This document shows, piece by piece, positions 1 through 10,694 of a stretch of 64,000 bases of DNA. A program made the translations under genes and the position numbers. Below the pieces are notes generated by a model. That model ran no database searches and was not told where the DNA came from. It was given only the letters and a program-made list of their open reading frames with translations. The stretch spans positions 11,867,719 to 11,931,718 of the forward strand of contig NC_064046.1 in NCBI RefSeq assembly GCF_932526225.1. Reading direction: 5' to 3'. The stretch comes from Nematostella vectensis. Its lineage: Eukaryota; Cnidaria; Anthozoa; Actiniaria; Edwardsiidae. Positions within the stretch are counted from its first letter, which is position 1, and each line of letters begins with the position of its first letter.

Positions 1-577
1 TTAATAAGAGTCCCCCGGGGAATCACACGCTAAGGATGGTGGGCATTGTTCTTGCTCTTGCCATTTCCTTGGACCCCGTGTTTCTCGTAGTTTTCTAAGA
101 ACTTTTTTTGTCTCAACTTTTATTTTATTTTCATAGAAACATACATATCCATTACAATACAAGTGACACAACTAACATGTATAAACAAGGAGAAGAAAGA
201 AAGGACTTTTCTAAGAACCTTTTGCCGACATTTAAAGTCTGGTAAATGTTGTAAACTCCAGCTTGTGTTTCCAAATTCCCAAAAATTTCCTGTTAAAAAA
301 ATATTTTTTTCTGGCAACTATTCTATGCTGGTTTGGGCTGATCTTTTTAATTTGACAACCAACCCAAATATGAAATATTTATGTTCTCTTTTGTCGGAAT
401 TGTATACCCTAACTTAGCCTGCTAGCCGGCTCTCATTGTGGATTATTCGGAAATGTTTTATTTTCGAATATCGGGAACCCTGTGCGTACGCGAAGGCCGA
501 GGACCCTCGGCCCTTTTTGGGATTCTTCCCAAGAAGGGCATAACGGAAGAATTCCAAATTTTCCCATTCCCTATTTT

Positions 578-826
578 ATATAAGCGTTTATGGGTTCCAG
601 AGCCTTTCCACCATCCCCGTTGGCACTCTCCTGCAACGTCGTCTCTTTCACTTATTGTTCTTATCTTGTGTTTAGTACAAGTACCAGCTTGTTTCGTATA
701 AGCGTTTGGGGGCTCCAGAGCCTTTCCACCATTCCCATTGGCACTCTCCTGCAATGTAGTCTCTTTCACTCATTGTTTCATATAAGCGTTATTTTACCTA
801 TTTTTTCTGTTTAGTATAAGTACCAG
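578..826 (+). repeat. Tandem duplication of about 117 bp with duplicated splice-acceptor sequence
   Basis: Two units beginning TATAAGCGTTT (near 580 and 697) share the block CCAGAGCCTTTCCACCAT and continue into TTTCACT(T/C)ATTG. A third partial unit starts near 780. Unit one ends in TTTAGTACAAGTACCAG, which is almost identical to the functional intron end TTTAGTATAAGTACCAG at 810-826. The array therefore carries a decoy 3' splice site directly upstream of the first POGLUT exon in the window. Confidence 0.8.
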
Positions 827-3800
827 CTAAATATAGACGGGACGGTGGCTGCGTACCGCTTCCCCTATCTGATGGGAGGAGACGCACTAGTTCTGAAGCA
901 GGATAGTCCGTACTACGAACACTTTTACAAGGAGCTCAAGCCATGGGTCCACTATGTTCCTTTTAAACGCGACCTGAGCGATTTGGAGGAGAGACTAAAA
1001 TGGGCTATAGCGAACGATGACAAGGTGAGAGCACAAAAGACAGAAACGTCGCTGTAAACTATCGCTAAGGGGCCGGTTACTGAAAAGCCGATTATCGCTA
1101 ACCCAGGGTTATATTTGCCCTAACCCACGATTAAATTACCCCCGGATTAGTTCTGTTCCCGAAACGCTGATAAGCATTAACTCTGCGTTAGTTTGGAGGT
1201 CAAATCTAACCCTCTGCTCGCGAGGAACCCAGTTAACACAGGCTTCCCAAACTTTGTAGTAGAACTAAAGTTTCATAAAATGAAGTGTCCTAACATTTCG
1301 CATTGTTATGCGACCTTCGTTGCGATGCTGACACGAAAATTGTGCTGGGACAGACAGAAAGTTACATGAAATTTATACTTGAAATGAATCTGTCTCGCTA
1401 GTGTCACGCACCAACTCGAATCCTGCAAACGAGATTTTTGACAATGAAATGGAGGTAATTACAGGCGATGTAGAGGTGTTTTGGGGCTTCTCTGGGAAAA
1501 TAAAATCACCAAAGGTAAATATTTGACTTGCTCTCTGTTGATCTACTGTGGGTATCCTGTGTTAATTTTACTCGTCAAACCAGTTTTTGGGATTACTTGG
1601 CGAGAACGGTGAGTTATTAGTAGGTTAGCTAACCTACGATTAGCGAATTTTAACCCGGGATAAGGCGCTGACCTAAGGTTAAGTTCATCGGCCTTTCAGG
1701 AACCGGCCCCAGGGATGTACAGCTGAATTCGTTGTTGCGCGACCTCCCGAAGTCCAACCCCACTTGTTTGTTTGAGAATAGCGCGTAGGCAATCAAACCA
1801 AAAACGGACAAACCGCCCAAAAGCTGACTACGCGCTATTCCTAGGGTTTTGGATTCGTCGTTCCCTACATGCAGAGACTATTTTCTCTGTATTTAGCGAA
1901 ATACAGAGAAAAGAGGCCTCTGCTAGCAGGGAAGATTCGTCGAGAATTTGGCTGTAAAACAACTTTTAGTGTATCTTAACAAGAAGAATGGGGTAAAAAG
2001 CAGAGACATGAGATTTTTAAAGTGTGTAAAAATCAAATAAACTTAAGTGAAGTAAAGACTAAGAGCCAACACAGGATGGAGGTCAAACGAACCTAAGCAG
2101 AAACGTAAAACAAAAGTAAGCTTAAAAAAATTGAACTGTATCATTGTCTACGCCCCGTTACCGCCACGCAAATTTTTCACACCCGTAAGCATATCGTATC
2201 TGTGTTCCCTTCTCCTATCTGTGTTTCCTTCTCGGACTACACTAGTGAAATAAGCCCAATGAGAAGTAATGAAAAGTACTTATTCATTGATAATGTATAT
2301 GACAATTTCCATGAGTAAAACTGGTTAACATGGAATAAGACTGCGGATTCACTGGGTCGTTTTTGTAGGCGCAAAAGATAGCCCGTCAAGCTCAAGAATT
2401 TGCGCGGGAGAATCTACAGTCAAAGGACGTGTTCTGCTATCATTGGACTTTATTTAAGGTAAAAAATTATCTAGTACGACTGCCGTTCAAGTAATGGTGG
2501 TGGTGATGATAAAGTGCCCTTTTGGTTGTTGATTTGATACAGGTACAGGCCCGTACCCAAGATTTTATTTATTTATTTATTTATTTATTTTTTCTTTGGG
2601 GGGGGGGGGGGGGGGCGAACAAAAAGGGATTTTTTTTAATGCCTTTGCATTCTCAACGGGACGTTTATTGTCGGATTTGGTTGCATACCAGAGTGATCTA
2701 TCTTATGCTTATGTTTGTCTACAAATAGCACGAAAACCAAAAGTGGACCTTCGGCCGTTGTGTGTGTGTGTGGGGGGGGGGGGGGGGGGGGGGGTTGCGA
2801 ACCCCCTGCACCCCCCTGGGTACGCCCCTGAGGTAGTGATAATAATAATGGCAGTGGTAATGATGGTGGTGGTGGTAATAACACAAGGGAATGAAAGTGT
2901 CGCGTTATGACGATGAACACAAGAGTAGTGTATAGTTGTGGTGATGGAAGTGGTCTAGTACTGATGGTGATGGTGATTGTCCAAATATTTTGAGTATAAG
3001 GGAATCCATATGGAATAAGATAAAACGTTTTTTTCTTTATGCATCATGCAGAACCATATTTTAGGAAATAGACACAAAATCTTGATCTTAGTTATGTTGT
3101 TTGTTGTTGTTGTTGTCTTTTGTTTTGTTTTTAAGGAGTCATAAAGGTCTGGCTAAACTTTAGCTACCCCCCCCCCCAAAAAAAAAAAACCTTTTATAAA
3201 CAGCACGCTTCAAATCTTGTAGCATAGCTTAAAAACATTTTCGTGCCACATGCTTCAAAATTTGTCACGCCTTTGATGTTTTAGGAAGTTAAGCCAAGTT
3301 CCGAGTTTGTTGCGAGAACACCCCCACCCCAGGCACCAAAATTTTTCTTGTAACATCCATAGCTGTCAACTCTCCCGCATTAGGCAGGAGTCTCATAATT
3401 TTGAAGATTTTCTCAAGTCTAATTTTCTTGAAAATATCCATACATTTACTGTATTCCCCGCTTTAGCTATCTTGGTACTTCTGATACACCAACTGTATTT
3501 TCTCAAGATTTTTCCTAAAGCGAGGTTGACAGCTACAGTGAACATCACCAAATCAATAGCTGATTAAATATTAAAATGTCATCTTCATTTGTCCTTGTTT
3601 TGTATAGGAATATGCCAAGAGACAAACAACTAAGCCTGTGAAACATAAAGGAATGGAGTACATCAAACAACCAGATGACCGTGACTCAAAGTGCAACTGT
3701 CGACGAGTTAAACATGTAAGCAAGGGGCGGATCTAGCCTTTCGCTAAAGGGGGGGTTTGGCTCAGTGACAAAGAGGGGAGGTGGTAATTGTTTTGTTACA

Positions 3801-4155
3801 TATGGCTTTCTGGCAGACCAAAGGGGGGGGGGGGTAAACCCCCTAAACCCTCCCCCTAGATCCGCTACTGTAAGCAAAACTTATTACTGAAAGACATGAA
3901 CCTGTAATGCCTTCCTTACAGAGGGGAATAGCTAGGATTTCTAAAAGGACAGGCCCCATATGGCCCTTCTGAATTTTATATAATGCTCTATACATTTAAT
4001 ATCTGTGCTGGCTTTCAAACTGTTGCACGACTCTTGTTTTGTCCTTTCTTTGTATCACCATGAAAAATCACAAATTGTTCTCAGTGTTTAGCCCCTACAA
4101 ACATATCCTAAGAGTGTATTTTCTTCTTTCGTTCCAGGGTAAAGATGAACTTTGA
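827..4155 (+). CDS. POGLUT3: Protein O-glucosyltransferase POGLUT2/3-like (KDELC family), C-terminal exons
   Basis: The last four coding exons of an ER-lumenal glycosyltransferase (CAP10/GT90 fold) are present; this family O-glucosylates EGF repeats of secreted and Notch-type proteins. The exons are 827-1024, 2369-2458, 3608-3715 and 4138-4155, all phase 0 and with AG/GT borders, giving 137 residues. Exon one carries the family block [16 protein letters not shown] followed by [14 protein letters not shown], part of the CAP10 donor-binding region. Exon three ends in a Cys/Arg-rich tail (CNCRRVKH). The last exon encodes only GKDEL and the stop, so the ER-retrieval signal sits on its own tiny exon. 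The N-terminal filamin-like domain and most of CAP10 lie before the window. Intron one carries a 642-bp TIR element and other MITEs. The choice between POGLUT2 and POGLUT3 cannot be made from this fragment. Confidence 0.93.
1069..1710 (+). mobile_element. Non-autonomous TIR transposon, PIF/Harbinger-like ends, copy 1
   Basis: A 642-bp element in a POGLUT intron. It starts GGGGCCGGTTACTGAAAAGCC and ends in the inverse, GGCCTTTCAGGAACCGGCCCC. It has no ORF. A diverged copy in the opposite orientation lies at 17907-18632 and shares the terminal inverted repeats, the palindrome AGGTTAGCTAACCT and internal blocks (TTACCTCCATTTCATTG on one strand). The GGGGCC start suggests PIF/Harbinger, but no clear TWA target duplication was found, so the superfamily is a guess. 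Confidence 0.8.
1718..1956. mobile_element. MITE with TACAGC/GCTGTA ends, interrupted by a nested 73-bp element
   Basis: The ends are TACAGCTGAATTCGTTG and, inverted, AGAATTTGGCTGTA. An inner inverted pair is formed by AATAGCGCGTAG and CTACGCGCTATT. The element belongs to the same family as the copy at 57301-57496. It begins eight bases after the preceding Harbinger-like element ends. Confidence 0.7.
1861..1933. mobile_element. 73-bp micro-MITE with direct flanking repeat
   Basis: The ends are TTCCCTACATGCAGAG and, inverted, CTCTGCTAGCAGGGAA. The middle folds on itself (TTTCTCTGTATTT opposite AAATACAGAGAAA). The direct repeat GATTCGTCG (1852-1860 and 1934-1942) flanks it, as expected of a 9-bp target duplication. 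It sits inside the MITE at 1718-1956. Confidence 0.7.
2559..2615 (+). repeat. (TTTA)n microsatellite followed by an 18-base poly-G tract
   Basis: A run of TTTA/TTAT units from about 2560 leads into 18 G residues (2598-2615). A second tract of 23 G follows a (GT)n run at 2772-2794. Both lie in a POGLUT intron. Confidence 0.9.
3723..3872. repeat. Dispersed repeat with GGCGGATCTAG ends
   Basis: Bounded by GGGGCGGATCTAG and, inverted, CTAGATCCGCTACTG. It contains poly-G blocks around ACATATGGCTTTCTGGCAG. A related copy in inverse orientation lies at 54818-54966 (GTAGCGGATCTAGGGGAGGG). It sits at the start of the last POGLUT intron. Confidence 0.65.
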
Positions 4156-4673
4156 GATGTAAAATTGAAGAGAATGTTCCACACACAGTTCTACTGAAAT
4201 TTAATTGCAATGCACGGACAGAAATAACAATAATGCCAAATAAGTTAAAAAAAGGTATAAGATGGCACATAAAATTGGCAAAAAAGAAGTTTCTGTGTTT
4301 GTGTGAAGCCACAGTTTCCCTTGCCATGATATTTAAACAGAAAATTTAAAGAGAGATGATGTTTTGTAAAAGGGTTTTTAGGTAAATTATGATATTAAAA
4401 TTGTTTTTGAGATAGTCGGTTTTTATATTGTATGCTGTTTTTTTGGAAAAGTAGACACAATCTTGAGAGGCAATGGTTATTTCTGCTTTGCTTTCAACTC
4501 CCATAAAATAGTACTTTATTTGAATTATTTAAAACAGTTTTAAAAACAGTTAAAACTGCTAGTTTATTTTAAAATATTCTGTCTTATTTTCTCTTAAATA
4601 GTTTATAAATCTAAATAGAAATATCTATGCATTATCAACTATTAAGCTCTTGCACAATCAATTACAAAACCTA

Positions 4674-4679
4674 AATAAA
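4674..4679 (+). terminator. Candidate poly(A) signal for the POGLUT gene
   Basis: AATAAA lies about 520 bp after the POGLUT stop codon, on the coding strand and in AT-rich DNA. It is a plausible 3' end; no transcript evidence is available. Confidence 0.4.
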
Positions 4680-4943
4680 ATCTTTTGTTTTGTCCATAAA
4701 AATGTAAAAAAAATTCCAGCTGTAAACTGTACAAAATGTTGGCTTCTCTTTGTTCCCTATGTAATGTTAGCTACAATAGATTTACTGTTTACAATAAGCA
4801 AGGTTAAACCTGTTGTCAAAGGATTTTGATGCTATCAGCATGCTAACAATTCTTCAAATCACATTCTTCAAAAGAATATCCTTATTTTTGACAAAAGTAG
4901 GCTGTATTTGTCCACCCACAGCACAAAAATGAGGCTGTTACCA

Positions 4944-5250
4944 GCGGCATAGCTAGGATGTTTAGCAGGAGGGGGCCCAAATACCCTGCTAGCAGACCTT
5001 CCTGTTTTTTTTTTCTATAAGTTCACTTACCCGTGTCGCGACTCTGTTTTTTCGCATTCTCATTTGTTAGAACAGAGACGCTACATGGATAAGTGAACTG
5101 GTAGAAACAGACAGGGAGAATAAAGCTCTGCTAGTAGGGTAGGGCTCAAAAGACCCTTTCAATGCATTTTCTCTTGTATTTTAAATAATGTCTAATACAT
5201 TTTTTGGCTGTCGGGCCATCACACCCCCACCCCCCCTACCTATGCCTTTG
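4944..5250. repeat. Dispersed GGGGGCCCAAA repeat, interrupted
   Basis: Homologous to the uninterrupted copy at about 10370-10520. Shared blocks are TAGC(C/T)AGGAT, TTTA(A/G)CAGGAGGGGGCCCAAA, GCATTTTCTC and TTTTTGGCTG. The copy is split after GGGGGCCCAAA by the MITE at 4984-5139. Confidence 0.7.
4984..5139. mobile_element. 156-bp foldback MITE with TA target duplication
   Basis: The TIRs are CCCTGCTAGCAGA and, inverted, TCTGCTAGTAGGG, flanked on both sides by TA (4982-4983 and 5140-5141). A second inner inverted pair is AGTTCACTTA and TAAGTGAACT, with CTCTGTT opposite AACAGAG. The TA duplication suggests Tc1/mariner-type mobilisation. Confidence 0.78.
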
Positions 5251-5571
5251 GGTACCACCATTTCTTATAATTTACCATATGATGAAGATCTTATTCTAAA
5301 AGCATAAAGAAATCTTAACATAACTTCAATTTCAGGGGAATGAAGCAACACCTAAAAAACAATTTAAGCAATTTTGCCAGTGGGCTCACAGGAGTCAGTA
5401 GCAGAAGAGGCAGTATAGTAATGCAATGCCTTGAATCACAATTAGTTTTTTCAAAGTGAAAATAATTGCACAATAAATTTGAACAATTGTGGATTTTTAG
5501 CCTCTAAAATCTCAAAATTTGCATTCAACCTATTTTTCACCATCTTTTAAGAAAACTATGCTTGCCAATGC

Positions 5572-8500
5572 TTATCCTTTTTCCTCAGCTGAAATCTTAT
5601 TTTTTATATCATCTTTGTTTACTTCAGAATTGTCCTCCTCCTTTATGACCTCCTTAGCCATTCTTTCAGAGACATTGCTTTCTTTTCTATTTTGTTCAAT
5701 GTCACTTGCTGAAAAGTCATCAAAACTACCTGTTTCGGACCACTCACTTTTGGAAGCGATAGAAGTATTAAATGTTTCTTCTTTTGAGTCTGGGATTACT
5801 CCATTTGGTGTTGTCTTTAAGCCGTCAATCTTTGAATTTGTGGCATGACTAGTATCACTTGAATCATGGGATTGTTTCCTTGGTGTTGATGTTAAAGGAC
5901 CAAAGCGAGATGCAGGTTTAACCCCACTAGAATGAGCGGAAACCTCGACTTTCTCCCCCCAAGGGCTAAACTTTTCTTTGGTTAGTTTCCCAGGCACCTC
6001 TGTACCATTTGTCTCCACATGTGGAGTTTGTCTGCCATGTGATCGTTCAGCATTCAAGGAGCTTACCAAGGCTTCTTGCTGTACACGCGCCTGAGCTAGT
6101 TGGGATTTTGTTGCACTCAACTCTGATTCCAACTCTTCAATCTTTTCTTTAAGATCTTCAATGTCGTATTCTAGACTTTGACAATAAGCCTGCAAATAAA
6201 AGAAAAATCTTATTATCTGAGAACAGGAGGAGAACAGTAGTCCCTGAAAGTACTGTTTCCTTCTGACAGGAGAAGGGGAGTTGTATGTTAATTTGCGCTT
6301 AAGAAATATTTTATACTATTTATGGATAACATTTACCAATGAGCCAAGGGGTCATTTGGGGCTTTGCCAGGGAGGGTCCAGGAAAATGTGTTTTTCTTTT
6401 GTTCCCACACATTTCTATTAAAACATTTACTCCAATAAGGGAGTCCCCCCCCCTCCCCCCAAACAACTAACTATTAAGGTTGGTTCTCATTTCGACATAA
6501 GCCCAAGCGGAACGCACAATTTTCCTATTTTCAATAGAGCACAAGCTGAAGCACAAGAGAACACAACTGCTTGATTTTCTTGTGATTGCACTTGTGTTGC
6601 GCTTAGGCTTGCACTTGCGTCCTAGTGAGAACCAACCTTTAGAGAAGCACATACAGCTAAGGGAGAAAGGGATCAGGGAGTAAGGGTCTCTTAATTTGTC
6701 TGCTGGCAGGAGGCAAATGCCCTTTAATTTGTATTCACAAACCTTCAAAAACACAAGTAAAACTTAAATTATTTAGTGTGTAAAAGTGTCAAGTTATGCT
6801 TGTCATAAACATAGAATTTGCTTTGTCCACATACCCTGCTTTCTTCAAGGCTATCAAATGGTCCAGGAGGATCATCAATACATAGGAACTCTCTTAATAG
6901 TTTGCTGAAAGAAATTATGGAATCAATGAAAGTTATGGATATAACCTACTTAAGGGATGAGCTATTACAGTAGGTATTACATTCATGATGTATTTTCTAT
7001 GCCAAGATTGTGCCAGTCAGACCAAAGCCTTTCAATATATGGCAGAACTATTTGTTGTATGTCAAATTAGTGCTGGCTTTGTTTTCATCTCATTTTTGCA
7101 ATTTTTAGGGGGGGGGGGGGGGGTAAGGGATGGATTCTTACACCCCTTCTCGATAAAATACCTTTTGTCTGTTTTTAGTTCTCCTTTAAGTCTTTCATTG
7201 CCATAACGCCCTGAGATGCCTGTAAAATATAGGCCCAACTCCAAAACGTCAGAAATGCAAACTAAACATCACCAGACCCGGATACTCATAGATTCCTCCA
7301 AGGCATAGACGACCTTCAAAAGGGCATCTAAGCAATGTAATAGAATTGACTCTTTTGTCAAAATATCAGCCTTGATTTCTGACCAATTCATAAACAAATG
7401 CTTAAACTTAGAAACATTTCTTACCAAAAAAGACACAAAATTCCGAACTACAAATAGGAGACAAGCAAATACAGATCAAGTCACAAATAGATACCTTTAT
7501 TGCACTTCGTCAGGTTAAGCTTAGCTTAACTGGTAGTGTTGGACTTGAAATAGGGGGGAGGTTTCTGTTTTCAGTCTTTTTTTCTTAAAATTTTGCTCAA
7601 AAGTACCCAGGAGTGAAAGGGTTAAGAAAAACATCCATTTGAAGGAAGAGGAATGGAAAGGCTTTGGTCAAAAAAAGTGCAACTGCTCAACCAGTAAAAA
7701 ATATAAACATTCCCTTTTATTCTTTATAATAGGGAATAAACCATCTACAAATCAAATAGAGAAATACTTTCATAAACCCCTACCTTCTGGAGATCTTTGA
7801 ATGTCTCATTATGCTGTTCATGAACATTTGTAAACCATGTGCTCGTTCTTCTAGAAATTCTGATAGGAAACACAGCAGGTAACATTTGTCTAAGGCCCTA
7901 TTCACATGATGGGTGCCCCTTCCCCTAAAGATGCTTTTGTGCCTGTTCACATGGGAAATACTAGGTGGTCACCAAGACATATCAGTGAACAAGATGACTG
8001 AGATCTGAATTTAGGCATTACCATGATTGCTCAAATAAGCACCTCCCTCAAATAAGTGCCGGCCTCACCAAATTATGATCAAGTCAATAGATTACATAGA
8101 TGATGAGGACTGTATATATTAGAAGGGCAGTCAGGGCTTACATCTACTTTATAGTAGGTGGCGGCGATTGTTAAGTAGGGAGTGGAAGTAATTATCTTTT
8201 TAGTTCAAAGAAAACTTTGTCGACTTTTAAAAAAAGAGTAGCCGGCGCTCGGTGGAAAATAGCTGGCGCTTCTGCCGGCCGCCAGGGCCTAATGAAACCC
8301 CTGGCAGTAATGATAACTGATTCTACCACCTGCCACAACATTTTATTACTCAAAGCTTGTTTTGTTATGTTTTACTCCTTGTATCTTGTTATAAAGCACT
8401 TGGTATCTCAGGCCCAATTTTGAGCGGGGTGGTTCGTTTTTTTCATTTCAGCGGACCAAATTTCCAGTATACCCCTCCTTATTACGTTAGGCAATCAATA

Positions 8501-10274
8501 CTTCAAATAAATTCAAATAAAGATTTTTATAGTCATTATTTTTTAAGACATATTGAAGTGCACGGTATATCCAGCCGAACGTTATATTTTTTTGTTTGCT
8601 CTGAGCAGACCTTCAAGCCGGGTGGGGGTGGGGGGGGGGGGTGGATTGCCAAATCCCCCTTGCCACGGGCCTGTATCTAGCGTTATTTATACAGACTTTG
8701 AAATAAGCACCTCCACTGTAAGGGGTATTGGTACCCTCTTTCACATAAACACCAACCATAATGTACTAATCAAAATACAACTGTTTCAACATAATCACAA
8801 AATTTAACAAAATTACTACTTTTTACCAAAATTACTACTCATTAACAAAATTACAACTGCATACTAAAAATTTTACTGACTTACCTGGGTCATAGTTATC
8901 ACGGAGAAATCTTTTCCCTGGCATTTTGATTATAAATCCAGAGAATGCTTGCCGAAGCTGAGACAAAAAAGTTTTTAGTAACTTTCCCAGATTTTCAGTC
9001 CCCCTACCCCTTTGTATGTTATACAGGACCGTAGCAAGGGGTGGGGCACTGGGGGCACATGCCCCCCAAGAATATTTACAAAAATTAAAATTTTCAAGCA
9101 TTTCAACAAATTTGGCTGTGCCCCCCATTGTTTTCTTAAAGTGTCTGTATTGTGCCCCCCCCCCCCCCCCCCCAATAATTTGAGGCCTGCTATGGCTGTT
9201 TTAGCATGAGTATCCCTTGTCAGTAAGGTTTAAAGTCTCATACCTTATTGTTCAGGCGTACAAAGTCAGTATACCTTCTGAACACAAACCAACTTCTGCC
9301 CTGGCATAAGACTTGGATCTTGTAGACCTGTAAAAACATAAGATTTGTACAAAATTGGAGTTACACTTTACAGGTCCCTGTGTTTGCAGGGTTCACAGGA
9401 TTTTATGTCTTGTGCGGGGGAGTAAATAAAGGCTTCCATCTTTGCTTCAGCTTTAGTATTTAGTCCTAAGTCTTTAAATTATCAGCGTAATACCATGACG
9501 TGATGAAGTTTGAACGTGATGTCTCTAACATTTTCAGTCTCGTGTGAGCGGGACATACACATGCACAGTGATGAGGCATTACTGCCAAGTAACCATAATT
9601 CAAGAAATAGGGTTTTTGATACCAACAAAATTAATATGATTTACAACTCGAATCAAAAGAATAAATTCAAACTATTAAAAATATTTTTTTTCTTATTTTA
9701 AATAGCAAATTCTTAAAAAGAATACTGATTCGAAAGAGTAATATAATAGGACCGAGCATATCTGACACGGGGCTTGCCACGGGATCACGCTGATAATGTG
9801 ATGTTATTATAATCTGTCAACTACAAAACAATTTCGTGAATAGAATAAAACAATTTTAACAAAACTGTGAATGATACAGAAAAACACAACTGCTATAGCG
9901 TTAGTCAGCAATATATAGATTAGATATCTATTAACCTTATGCTATGCCGAAATATCAGCGTTGTTGATTACTTATCGTTGATCTGTGACCACAAAATAAC
10001 TTCCCCGTGCTCGATTTCGAGAGGTGTTTCTCACCGTGAATTTCTCTCGCCTTTCTACAACTTCGTAGCCCGTGATCGGAGCACGAATCCCATTGTCTGA
10101 TTCCTCTGCTAGTTGCTCGTTCATTTTGAGTCTGTGCTGCCGTCTCCCTGTTAATGTTCGCTGACCAGTACTTTCTGATAATGAGAGATTGAGGAATACC
10201 ACCTGACCGACGTCGACGGAAGCCATTTTTTCACGATATCTTGACAGAGAGGAACTGGGTATGACTACAGCCAT
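5572..10274 (-). CDS. SNX16: Sorting nexin-16-like protein (PX domain plus coiled coil)
   Basis: Six coding exons: 10035-10274, 9244-9327, 8885-8957, 7784-7859, 6835-6904 and 5572-6189. Phases agree at every junction and give 386 residues. SNX16 binds PI3P on early and late endosomes and acts in endosomal trafficking. The PX domain covers about residues 65-170. It starts [14 protein letters not shown], has the lipid-binding block FRRYTDF, and continues [23 protein letters not shown]. The next exon reads [20 protein letters not shown], a signature of SNX16. Exon six starts with a coiled coil ([16 protein letters not shown]) and ends in an acidic, Ser-rich tail without known domains. The start at 10274 is the first in-frame ATG; a second Met lies 16 codons on. 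The gene converges on POGLUT. Its introns carry dispersed repeats and poly-G tracts. Confidence 0.95.
6985..9190. repeat. Poly-G-bearing dispersed repeat fragments in SNX16 introns
   Basis: Within the introns are poly-G tracts near 7109-7123, 8622-8642 and 9157-9173. An AAATAAGCACCTCC fragment lies near 8035 and 8702. A repeat starting CCGTAGCAAGGGG, with CATGCCCCCCAAG, lies at about 9028-9190. No open reading frame there looks real. Confidence 0.55.
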
Positions 10275-10369
10275 TTCCGGCTTTGGAGACAAACACTCAG
10301 AAAAGTATACCGTAATGATTCGAATAAGCGCCCTCCTTCAAATAACACCCCCTCCCCAATACAGCGGCG

Positions 10370-10520
10370 TAGCCAGGATTTTTAACAGGAGGGGGCCCAA
10401 AAGGCCCGGTGAAGGCATTTTCTCCTTTATTTCAAATAATGACTCATACATTTACTGTATTTTTGGCTGCTAGAAGGGGGGCCCGGGCCCCCTTGGCCAC
10501 CCCCCTGGCTACGCCCCTGA
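10370..10520. repeat. Dispersed repeat, GTAGCCAGGATTTTTAAC family
   Basis: It opens GCGTAGCCAGGATTTTTAAC and closes with CCCCTGGCTACGCCCCTG, its inverse, so the ends are inverted repeats. It is an intact relative of the interrupted copy at 4944-5250. It lies just upstream of the SNX16 start. Confidence 0.7.
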
Positions 10521-10576
10521 AAATAAGCGCCCCCCTTCCATCCCCTCTATATAAATATCAACAAATGCAATCGCTG

Positions 10577-10694
10577 TACCACGGGCTATAGGATAATCTG
10601 ACGAAATGAAGCCTAATGTATTGTTAGTGTTGAATAAAGCACATAACGACGTGCTAGTAACACGACCCCCAGCTGCGCGTTTTTCCTTCCCCAA
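10577..10694. repeat. Dispersed repeat shared with the 31.2-kb intergenic region
   Basis: The blocks GGCTATAGGATAATCTGAC, TGTTAGTGTT, AATAAAGCACATA, ACGACGTGCTA and GCGCGTTTTT recur in the same order at 31180-31405. There, about 90 bases are inserted between AAAGCACAT and ACGACGTGCTA. It lies about 300 bp upstream of the SNX16 start. Confidence 0.7.

Larger units (their letters stand above)
4156..5571. other. Convergent 3' intergenic interval (POGLUT / SNX16)
   Basis: This interval holds the 3' UTR and poly(A) signal of the upstream gene, then a dispersed repeat (about 4944-5250) interrupted by a TA-flanked MITE. I see no coding exon here. Confidence 0.6.

Noticed and set aside
5519-5848. 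Plus-strand ORF of 109 codons
   Set aside because: Antisense to the last SNX16 exon.
10290-10292. Upstream TTG start for SNX16
   Set aside because: The first ATG in the frame is at 10274. There is no support for a non-ATG start.
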